DNA of 64,000 bases from Ooceraea biroi (lineage: Eukaryota > Arthropoda > Insecta > Hymenoptera > Formicidae). The DNA lies in the NCBI RefSeq assembly GCF_003672135.1, contig NC_039515.1, positions 11,284,001 to 11,348,000 on the forward strand. The letters are read 5' to 3'. Positions 34,801 through 46,800 of this stretch are shown one piece after another (positions within the stretch are counted from its first letter, which is position 1; every line of letters starts with the position of its first letter). A program made the position numbers and the translations under genes. The notes beneath the pieces were generated by a model. The model made no database searches and was not told where the DNA came from. It worked only from the letters and a program-made list of their open reading frames with translations.

Positions 34801-37800
34801 CGAGTCGGAGGTAATCGGCACTTATCGTCCGCGTTAGGTCTTCCTCTATAATGCATTCCGACGAGATACCACGGAGGATTCAAAGACCACCGCTCATATT
34901 CCCGCGGCTCGGACGAGCGGGGTTCGGGCGGGCCGTAAGAACGATCTCCTAACTACTCCACTGGCCCATAAACGCCGTGCACCACCGCCACCGTCGGGGT
35001 CCACTCTGTTTCCCGGGAGCATTGTACTTGAGTTCCTGAAATTCCTCAAAAGTGGAATCCGTGAAGAGGAGTAATCGCCCCGTATTTGCGCGCTCACAGC
35101 GAGCAAACAACCAGGCAACCCGACGCAAAAGTCGAACGCGACCGACACTCGAGATTAGTCCACGTTAGGGGCGAGAGGGAGAAAGAATAGCGAGGAAACG
35201 GGGAGAGAGGGAGCCAGAGGCACGAGAGGACGGCACCGGAGCGGCGCGGGCGCGGCGGTTTCCTCCTCGTCACCGGCACATGCGGGCTGTTCTCGACTGT
35301 TTTTCTTCTTTCCCTTCTCTCGTTTTTCCTTTTTTTTAATCTCCGCGTTCACCACTGTAACCACGTGCTCGTCCCCTTTCTTCCTCCAGCGAGCGATTCG
35401 CCCGAATAGGTGCCTACCTGGCGCACCAGCTCGCGTCGTGCTCGCTGACAAGCAAGCTCCGAGTAGCAATCCTCCCCTCATCCTCCCGGCCGGGGCTCCG
35501 TCATCTTGTTCGCTCTTCTTGCTCGTCTTCTTGCGCGCGCGGGGCGCCCGTACGCGAATGGGGGACCTCGGGTACCCACGCTTGCCGGGGAATGAGCTCG
35601 TAAAGCGTTAGTCACGCGCTACTCGTGCTGCCCGTTTTTCAGACTTCCTCGTCGGCTTCTCCACGTCCCTTTCCGCCTCCCTGGATTCTTCATCGACACC
35701 GCCGTCGCCGTCGCCTCCCTCTTCCGCGTTACTTCCCCTCCCCTCGTCGCGGTCTCGACCCCCGGCGCTTTTTCTCGCCCTTTCTCACCGTTCGGACGGT
35801 AGCGATCCCCAGGCGGATTGGGGGTTAAACCGGATCGTTAACGTAGGAGAGGTCAGGGCTCCCGCTCGACGGGATGGTTTTGCATAGCCGTGTCGGGCAT
35901 GTACGCGAGGATATTTCGCGGGAAATACCCGCCGCTCCGTACGCCGTAGGTACGCCGACGCGCGGGCTAACGGCTTTGAACCCGCAAATCACTGCATGTA
36001 ACTCGTTAGCGGATTCCTCGTGTTCATTTCCCGGGCCCGCGTATGAATATCATTAATAGCGCCGAGAGATTTGGCGCGGGTGGCTGATTATCGGCGCTAC
36101 CTGATTCAATCCGAGTCCGCTCGCTCCTCGAACAACAGTTACAAACCTGCGGCAGCGATAATACAGTAGAATTCAAGACGACGATCGACGTATCGGTGAC
36201 ATTTAATTATTAAAACGCCAAAAAGAGTTCGTCAATTGTATCTACCCGCATGACACGCGATAATGATTTAATAATGATTTGTTTAAATTGTGCGTCGTTA
36301 ATTAACACTACTGCTCTTTTGCTGAAAGGTCGTGTACATCGGCGAGGGCGGCACCTACGTGCCGGTCCCATCGTTGAAGAACCGGCCGTTAAGCCCGAAC
36401 CTCCAGGCTCTTCAGACTCTTCAGGGCTTGCAAAGTCTCTCCACAGGCGGAGGCACGGGTGTAGCCAGCGACGAGGATTGGAGAAGGCATCCGGAAACCT
36501 GGGACCGCGAACACCGAAGATACAGGCCCAACACGACGAGAGTGCAGCGTGAGTGTCTTTTTGCGTTTTTGCTAAACCTGATTGTTATTGCAGGTGAAAG
36601 TCTGATGACCATATCAAAGTGGACCATCTGTCATAATCGACGGATGATCTCTCTTCCTCTCTCTCTCTTTCTTTCTCTGTCATCATGCTGTACACACAGA
36701 GTGTTCCGTATTTTTCCAATGAAACAAACTAAATGTAAATTAGATGGATACCGGGAGGAAATTACTCTTCAACGCGTACGCGGCCTCCCGAGCTAATAGA
36801 AATTTCCTGCTTTGTAAGTGGTTTAATAGCGGCCTGCCGCGAGACGCTAATTCAACGGAAATAACGTTACGGAAGGGTATTGATTACGTCGAGATCTAGA
36901 ATCAACAGAAAATCCCCGTCTGCTCGATAATAGATCATCGATTCAGTTTAGCACGTAATTGCCCTATTACATTCTCGCGGGAAAGTAGGGCAAATTTCGT
37001 GGGAAACGCGTGCTTACGGGAAAAAGGCTCATCTATCTGGAGCAAAAACGAAAGACGTTCACGAATGATTGAGACCTGAGGGTGCGTGGGGCGTAAAATA
37101 AGGAAAGAGAGAGGAAGAGAGAAAGAGGACCGCTACTTCTCGCCCGAATAAGATCGTTGACAAAAAGCGCCTACGGTATCGGTCGGTGTGCCTCGGCGGA
37201 GAGACCGTGGCGTCGCTTTAGCATGTCGATCCGTTATTTTTCTGTTGCCCGTTGCCCGGTCGGCAAGAAGCCGAAAGAAGCGACAGGACCGAGAGCGGAC
37301 GATCGCGGCGGACGGAATATAAGACGAGGCACTTCCGTTCCGGTGTCGCGGTCGATCGACTTGGAAGAATCGTAACAGCGCTCCGCGACGTGTATCTACG
37401 TCCATCCTCGTGGCTGGTCCCAGCTGGCGCGCCCGAGAATTCAGAGTGCGATGGCGAATGGCTACCGTTAGAGAGGAGGCAATTAAAACGGTGTCGGAAA
37501 GTCGTACGACGCTCCTGACATCGAGAGTACGTAAGCGGCGGCACACCATCACCTCGCTCGCGCACGGTGCGGCACCTCCGATGCCATCCTCCGATGGCAT
37601 CCTCCCGATCGTCGTCATCATCGTCATTCCGCGCGCGATCGCCGTCGTCGAGTATCGAGCGGCGTCATCATCACCGTCATTATCCGCGTCTGGATCGCGA
37701 GTGGAAACTCGAGCAGCCCACCAGGCCGTGCAGATATTTTGACGCTTATATAATACGTTACGGCGCCGGTAATCGACGAGAGCTCGTTCCCCGGCTTCGT

Positions 37801-40800
37801 CGGTTCGGTTCTCTTCCTTCCTCTTCCTGAGAGAGAAAATTGCGACGCCGCCGTCGTCGTCATCGCGCGGGACGGAACGGGAGGTTTACGAGCGGCCGTT
37901 ACGCTATTTTTCCGTGGCCGCGGGTACCGATGACGTGAAGCTATGTCGTTAAGTCCGCGCAGGTTGCCGAGCTGAATGATTTAATATCATCTCGCGCGGA
38001 CGTGCACCTCTGATATCCGCACAACATATTTTCTGAATTTGTATACAGGGTGTCCCATTTTATATTTGTCAGTAAAATATTTCGATACGACGTCGTTTCA
38101 GAGAAAAATGTTTCAGACAAAAGTTATATGGCTTCGAGGGGGCAAGATGATGATATTCTCAATTTAATTGTAGATGGCGCCACTTTCGAGATTTCATCAT
38201 GGCGGCCATTTTTTTAAATGGAAGTCGATTTTTCTCTCTAAGTAAAAGTTGTAGCTGACAATGAGGCGAATACAACGGTTTTTTGTTTTTTGAAATTGGA
38301 CCATTTTTCAGTGAGTTACAGCGTTCCAAAGTATACTGTTTTATAATTTAAGTATACACATAAACCAAATCTTGAAAAAAAGCACCCCAATTGTAAGAGG
38401 CAAGGGAACTCACATTAAACAAGCACCCCAATTGTAAGAGGCAAGGGGACTCACATTAATAAAGCACCCCGAAGGGAACAGAAACCTACTACGTCCACGC
38501 CGTTATTCCTGGGTAGCGCTAAAAGTAGGGTAGTTGATAGAACGGTACACTTTGGGTAATGCAAATGCCGGCAGTATTGTAACTTGTAGTTCTCATAACT
38601 CGAATAATATTTAACGAAAAAATACTTTATTATAGTGTTTTGAAAAGCTCTCGAGGTAAGCTACAAGACTGTATAATGAGAAATAAAGAGATCCATTAAA
38701 AAACAAGTTAACCTTCACATAAACCTTGACAGGTGCACCCAAGGTCAAATCAGTGGCAGCATCTTATGTCCCCCTTGAAGTCATAAAACTTTTGTAAGAA
38801 ACATTTTTCGATACAAGATTTGGTTTATGTGTATACTTAAATTATAAAACAGTATACTTTGGAACGCTGTAACTCACTGAAAAATGGTCCAATTTCAAAA
38901 AACAAAAAACCGTTGTATTCGCCTCATTGTCAGCTACAACTTTTACTTAGAGAGAAAAATCGACTTCCATTTAAAAAAATGGCCGCCATGATGAAATCTC
39001 GAAAGTGGCGCCATCTACAATTAAATTGAGAATATCATCATCTTGCCCCCTCGAAGCCATATAACTTTTGTCTGAAACATTTTTCTCTGAAACGACGTCG
39101 TATCGAAATATTTTACTGACAAATATAAAATGGGACACCCTGTATATATATGTATGCGTATATGTACGTACGTATACACATTTATTGGTCGGCAATTTTC
39201 TTCCACATTACCTTTCACAACGGCCAATTGCGCATCTAATTTGCATTGCGATGGAAGATATATGCCACCTCGTGAAGAAGCAGTAAATTTGCGCAATGGC
39301 AATTTGACTTTACGATTTGACGAAAGAGTCATTATCCAAATTAATTCTTCGCCCCGCTGACTGGCCAAGACAAAGTGCTCTTACAGTAGCAGTTTCATCG
39401 ATAACGTCCCATTGAAGCTCTAAACTGATGCTTTAGTTTTAATCTCGTGTACCGGACGCGCGGCAGTAATTAATGCCAGTGGAACAAGACATTAATAGGA
39501 CTGACACGGTGTGTGTGCATCCCGTTATAAAAGAATAATAGACACGCGTACAATGTCCTGTGAAAAGAAAATTAATCTCCTATATACGTGGCGTGCGCGT
39601 ATTACGTTCATCCGCCGCGCGGACGTGTAACGTTAAACAAACATTATTTATTATGGGAAGAGATCGCATGTCGTAGCCGTGCTTTACGAACTCTTTTAAT
39701 TGTGTTTTGCGGAAAATTACGATCGCTATTAGAAATACGCGAGTAAGAAAAATCTCTTAACGACGCGTCGTCCGTCCATTCAAGCAGAACGAAACGTCTA
39801 TTAAACCACTTTTCAGCTTTCTTGCCGTTTGCAATTAATCGTTTCGTGCCCCCCGACTAAGTCATTATACGGTATTTTGCTTCGCCGATGCGTGCTATCC
39901 GGAGGATAAAGACATGATCGTCTACTCATAAATTTGACGTAGAGCTAAAATAAAAATCGTAAGACAGTCATTGAAAAAACCGTTAATCTTCCGTTAATCG
40001 TTACATAAATTTGTACAGGCTATTGTACGTTTTTTTTAGCGAGATATCGTGTCTGCATTGTTTAAACTTTAAACGTAAAGAAGTCGCAAACGACTGTTGT
40101 AGGTCTACTACTACTTTGCCCTAATAAATCAACTCGCGCGTGCGTTGCTTCGGAAAAATCGGCGGTAAGGTACCATTTTCGAAAAGATGGATCGACCGGA
40201 GCGCTCCAGCTCGACGGGACGATCGATGATCGCATCGCTACGGTAAATTTCCTAAAACATTCGGATGAGCTTGCCATTGGCAATGATGAATGTTACGCCG
40301 GGCGTATGGAGCTCGCTGGAGTTCAATGAAGTCGTAAAGTCGAGCCGCTTGCTCTCCGCGGGAACTTGAGGCCACCCGCGGTATCGTCAATTACGCGAAA
40401 GAGGGCCCATTAGGTTTAATATATCCTCCTCTCGGCAACGCTCGATTCTCGTACGTCCTCGGGGTTCGGAGAGCCCATTTCACTACTTTTTCCTCCTTTA
40501 TCTCTCCCACACGCGGTTCACGTTTTCCGCGGCGCGCGCGTAATCACGAGGCTTTCCGCTCGAGCAGCCGATCTAATTCGACAAGTGCAAGAATCGAAGA
40601 GCAAAAATTAAAATTTGATTCGCGTTTGATTCTGAAAAAAATTTTATATCGAAAATTAAACACACCGTCGTAAGATTTGTGCGTTCCTGGAGAAGGCAAG
40701 CGCATAACGCCGGCCTTCGAAAGTCTTGTATATTTTAATTTTCTTAATAATCTTGAGGAAGTTTCATAAGTTTCTTTCTTGAGCGCGGCTTATAGCGAAT

Positions 40801-43800
40801 CCCGAGGAAAGCCGCCCGAGTCTCTCCGTGACCGCGCTCTCGGCACGTTCGGGCGAATATCGACGTTGCTCAACTCGTCCCATTGTCTGCCCACTGACGT
40901 TTTGCCGGACGATGAACACAAAGCACGTATCCGCCATTCTAATAAGCGTGCGTATACGTACAGCGCTCGAAAATGCGCCCAGCACACTCGCACGTACGCA
41001 GAACGGCGCGAGGCGTAGGACGAGGGTGAAACGGAACGGTTGTATCATCGGCATGCGCCTCCGGTGTAACTATCTCTATCCTCCATCTCTATCTCATCTA
41101 TCATTTTGTTATTTCCCCCGTGGATCTGTTCGCGTGCTGGTATTTCTATCGCGTCCTTCTAATCGCGCGTCCATTTCGATTTAATCGACTCGTTAATCCT
41201 CAAATAAGTAGGAATTAAATTAATTAAAAATTAGAAATTAATTCCTAGCTTGCAATGTTTGCTAATTTGCAATACTTTTTTCATTAGCGCAATGTCCTAC
41301 GAGGACGCCTGATCAATTTTGTAACGTGCAATTTTCTATCGCGACGAACGACGGCCGGTCATGGGCGTCAATTAACATGGGAAGAGCGTCTGGAATATAT
41401 TGAAGTGTCATGCGTGAGGATGTCGCGCGTCCTACGATGAGCGTGGGACGAGCGTGGGTGACGGAGCGAAAAGGTTGTATCATCGGTAGACACCTCGAGT
41501 GTAACTATCTTCATCCTCCATCAATCTCCATTCCGCTTTACAGCCGCGGCGGCGTTACGTTGTTACGGTGGAAACGACTTCTCACCACGAAGAGCGCCTA
41601 TACGGGACCCCAACTTACTTTCACTCGTCATCGACGACCGGTTTTCCACTCGCGGCTATCCGCGAATCTACGATTTTCCGCGGCCGATTTCGACACGCCA
41701 GTGACGGCAGGATCTCTCTTGGCCGTGATCGCACGCCCACACCGCGATCGATCAATCGTTTCGCAGATTGATCCTCGACGCAGCCTGCCGGCGAGTCCTC
41801 AGATGGCAGTTACTCGGCGCTTTTGCAGCTTTCGATTTTTTCTCGAGAAAGTTTCAGATCGATCGACCGTCAGCTACGGAACCGGCCGTGACTAGCACGT
41901 TTAAGAATTATTTTTGAATGCTCGAAAGAGAAGGGGGGAGAGAATTATTTCATAAATTACTTGATTATATAGCTTACTATGACATAGCACACTTGCGCAA
42001 TTCATATTCTTCCTTCGAGCGGTTGCATTTGCCATTCTGTGTGCATGCAGGTGCACGTTGATTCCTAATGAATGTAGATTTAGGGCAGGGGTTTTCCGCT
42101 GCTTCGTATTCCCAGTTTTCCATTTCTCTTTCGACATCTCGGACGTTCTACCTAGACCTTCCCTCGGTTTCGCAAATACGACACAGGCGGAGGATCCATC
42201 GCGCTGATGGATCAACAATGTGGCTGATATAGGTCTCCTCTTTAGATACCTTTCTCGATAACTTGTCGAAATGCTGGTGAACGAGCCGAGATATTTTTCT
42301 TGGCATCGCCTAGCTCGTGGAATTATTATATGTATGTACACGTACAATTATGCATTGTATACATGATTAGAAAATACTGAGCAGCGGAATGCGGAGGTTT
42401 AATTATGAAACATAAATTCGAGGGGAAAGCGCGCACGCGTTGCACGATTAAACAGTAAACAATCCCGTACATAAATTACAGATTTCCACACAATTCTTTC
42501 AGTTAATGCACCATTGCATAATTGTGCCATTTGTTTTGCAGATATCGAGGCGGAATGCCAAGACGACTACATGAAAATCAGAATTGGATTCAACGGATCG
42601 TTCGCCGGTCTCCTGTATTCAGCAGGTAAAATCTATTATTAATCGCACAATCGAACTGGCTTATTAAAAGATAGACAATACAGTTATTCCTCTTAATGCA
42701 CTGCGCGCCGGCATTAAATTCCTGTCAACATAATTGTCGTGTCGATGTTCTCCGTTACATTTCACGGCGTCAGTTACATTGTACGCCGAGTTTGTAATGC
42801 CGATAACTAGGTGAACGCTCGTCTCGCGAGAGTCGTGCAAATATTGAGAGATAAATTCTGCAAGTAGCGCGCGGCGTAAAAACGAAGAAAAACCCGGCGG
42901 TTCTGGGAGTTTTGCGGCGGACCCTCCATTACGTCGGTCAACGGACATTCGACACAGTGCCTGAAATATGTGGCTGCATAACCGACTGCATTGCTGGCAT
43001 CCGCAATTATCCCGGCAGACCAGTATACGTCCGCGCTAACGAGATAATGGCAGAAATTATCGTAAAGCGATCGGTCGTCCACCGCGCTGACCGCGCCAGA
43101 ATTTTTCTCGTGCCCGTCGTAAGTCCATCCACTCGCGGTCCAGTAAGATACTTCCGTTATTGCGAAAGAAGTGCACCGCACCGTGCGCTACTCCCGGTAG
43201 CGCACGCAACGCGCTGGCAAAAACCGCCGCATCGCGCGCAGGCGGATTTCTTCGCGAAACGTTCGCCGAACAGTATTTTTGAGCCTCGATCCTTCCGCTG
43301 ATTTGGTCGGGTCGCTGGTCCCCCACGATGATTGATAAGTCGTTAATCGATATTCTAACGATGAGCGCCGCGTCTTCGTGCTAATGCGGCCACGGCACCT
43401 TCGCCGAAGCTAATTGAATGTAGCAAAGCGACCAAAAGGTCAGATTAATCTCATCTTTCCGCCTCCCTATCACCGGCGCTGACGACTGGTTTCCTCATTT
43501 ACGCTTCGCCGTTCATTTGCTCGCCAAGAAAGTACACCGACACCATCCTACGCGCGGCAAGGCTCGCAAGAGCCAGCGACGAGAAGCGTTGATCTTGCAT
43601 ATACGGCGAATTAATATGCGAGATATCGCGGAGTCGCGCGGACATTCGCGACCCCAGACACGATTAACAACAATCGCTTTTAATTGCAGGCTACTCGTAC
43701 GACCCGGATTGCATGTACGTTAACGGGACGGGCCGCGACTACTACGAGTTCTACATTCAGCTGAATCGATGCGGCACCCTCGGCGAGAACACTCATCATC

Positions 43801-46800
43801 AGGACAGCAGGAAGAATCCGACGGTACGTAGAGGGAACGGGCACGAGCGGTGCACCTCGCGCGCTCGCACCGGCTCGACGAGGAATAATAATGATTAGCG
43901 TGGCTCAAGAGGGGGTGGGCAGGGGGCAAAATGTAACCCCGGCTGCTTTGAGAGCGCGGTTCAGTTTTTAATCTGGATAATCAGAGAAAATTAGATGTCA
44001 CATTGTGAACCGGGGACCGCGCGGGAATGCTGGCACCGCTATTGTATAGTAGAACCGGCGGTACGTGCCGGGTTCACGTGAGAAATAAGGCTCGCACGAT
44101 ATTGCGTTATATTCAACGTTATGCACGCTCACACCCCGTGTGTTCTTGCAGAAAAATCTTATGTGGAACACGGTCACGGTGCAGTACAACCCGCTGATAG
44201 AGGAGGAGTTCGACGAGCACTTTAAGGTGACCTGCGAGTACGGCTACGATTTCTGGAAGACGGTCACGTTTCCCTTTCTCGACGTCGAGTAAGTGTCGAT
44301 GTTTAGCCGATCTTCTCACACTCGTGCTTAAATTGGGAAAAAATTGTTTAAGCGCGTTGTTAAACTAATTTTAAAATGTTTGCGATAGACTCTTTCCTCA
44401 CGCGGAAATTGTGCGGGAGAGGTCATATCGATCAGAGTGCCGAGACTTTTGCACAATGCCCGCGATATCGCCTAAAACCTTCGATTACGCGTAATCGATG
44501 GAACGAGTTTCGCGGCGAGGCCGTTTACGTAATATCTACAATAATGTCTAACATCTGCTATTGAATGGCGCGAAGTAGACCGTACTCCGCTCGCTCGAGA
44601 TAACGGATACGCATTCTTCCTGCCTCTTACGCACCCACCTTCTTCCAGGGTCGCCACGGGAAATCCCGTAGTCTTCACCCTGCAGCCTCCAGAGTGCTAC
44701 ATGGAAATCAGATACGGTTACGGGACCACTGGAACTAGAGTGGCTGGACCAGTTCGCGTCGGCGATCCTCTGACTCTCATTATCTACATGCGCAGCAAAT
44801 ACGGTAAGCTTCTCTGCGCGACGCGTAACCGCAGCATCACGTAATCGCCAGGGCTGGTGAAGTGCCCATCGGGCTCGATAGGCACGATCCATTAGTTTCG
44901 CAAGTCCAAGGTAGGTGTCGAACAACAGTCTTCGTAAGACGATGGGAGACGCGAGGGACTATAAATATCGAATCGGCAACGTTCCTTGGTTGGACAACCA
45001 AGTTAGACGAGCAAATTAGACCGCATTTTATTTTCGTAACATCGATACGAGTTCCAACAAGTTAGTCTTTTTTATTGTCTCGAAAATTTGATCGTACGAG
45101 CCTTTAATGTTTACTCTTTTGCGACGCAAGAAGCGCGCGATTACAACGTAACGTTTTAAGGGGGGAGCCTGCTTTAGACCGCTGAAAATAAGGTATATTT
45201 TACGAATTGTTTTTGGAGAAACTATACAGCGGATCATTATAAAACTTTGATGCATTTATTAGTACATGTTTAAAGATAAAAAAAATTATTTTTTGATTTG
45301 AATGTATCGCTTGTAGAGGTCGTCCTGGAGAAATCTTAGTGCAGCCGCGTCGCCGGCATTGCAAATTGCTGAGCATTCTCCTGCCTCCAAATTTCGTCTA
45401 AACTGAAAAATTGAAATATGTTCTCGTTATTTATGAATTCCCATCGTCGATGAACCAAAGAGAGAAGAAAAAAGTTGAAAAGTGCCAAAATGGTGGAGCT
45501 TAGAACACAAAAGTACGATTTTTAGGCAAAGTTTTTGAACTTTTTCATGCAAAAATAATTGTTTAACTTAATGTTTTTATGAATATTAAAGGTTCATCGA
45601 CGATGGGAATTCAGAAATAACAAGAAAATATTTCAATTTTTCAGTTTGGATGAAATTTGGAGGCAGGAGAATGCTCACCAATTTACAATGCCGGCTGCAC
45701 TAAGATGCCTCCAGGACGACCTCTACAGGCGATATATTCAAATCAAAAAATAATTTTTTTATCTTTAAACATGTACTAATAAATGCATCAAAGTTTTATA
45801 ATGATCCGCTGTATAGTTTCTCCAAAAAAATTCGTAAAATTATACCTTATTTTCAACGTTCTAAAGCAGGCTCCCCCCTTAACTGAAGCTCGCAAGTTTT
45901 TTGACTAATGGCGACGCGATGATGCAGTCAGGAGAATGAGCCGCCAGGGCAAATGACCGGTAATATTGAGACGTGCCGTTCCTGGAAATCACGCGCGGCA
46001 TGCATTTTCGTCGTTTCGCATCTCTTTTCTTAGGCCGCTACCGAGCCTAATCACACGACGCTCGATTCCTCCGCGAAGGTATCATTCGACAGCGGTAACG
46101 GTATAAGATGAAGCAGACTTTGTCAGTCGAGCTCGGTAATTTGCGAAAGATGCGGAAGAAACGCTGGAGAGACGACGATGCGCTACGAAAATGTGCGCGC
46201 TTCGACGTAACGACAGATGTCTGTGCTTTAACGAGAGGGACTCTGCCTACTGCGTTTACGTCTACATCACTTATGTCGCGCGAATCTATGTCAGGGAATG
46301 GACGTCATGCGTTACCGTGCCATCTATCGTGGTTGACTAATCGGTTTCGCTATTAGCGCCATATTTCGCAGAGGCCAATCCTTCATCGCTTCTTACCTAA
46401 TTGTAATAAATCTTCGGGAACGGTTCTCTCGCTGCATTACGTCCATCACGCTTTCAAGCCTCATTCATTTCTTCAAATTATTGACTCTAATTTACGAGGT
46501 GCTCCTTCGTAGACAAATCAAGCTTCAAGTGACAAGTGCTATTCGGTAGCCGCAAATCAGCGGTAATCTTATTAGAATGACTAATGTTTATTCGAATTAA
46601 CTATTCTCGTTGGAATGAAATAAAATTATTTGCAGTGAATAATCTTTATCGAACTGATTTCTTGTTGCAGACGGCTTTGACATTGTCGTGAACGACTGCT
46701 ACGCGCACAACGGCGGGAACAAGCGAATCCAACTGATCGATCAGTACGGATGTCCGGTGGACGACAAGCTAATCAGCCGGTTCCGGGGTTCCTGGTCGGA

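Larger units (their letters stand above)
36549..42541 (+). other. ZP gene intron with long-armed element
   Basis: The largest intron, about 6 kb. It contains the 329-bp-armed element at 38046-39142 and a direct duplication (41012-41085, 41440-41520). No additional conserved exon is seen. Confidence 0.75.
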
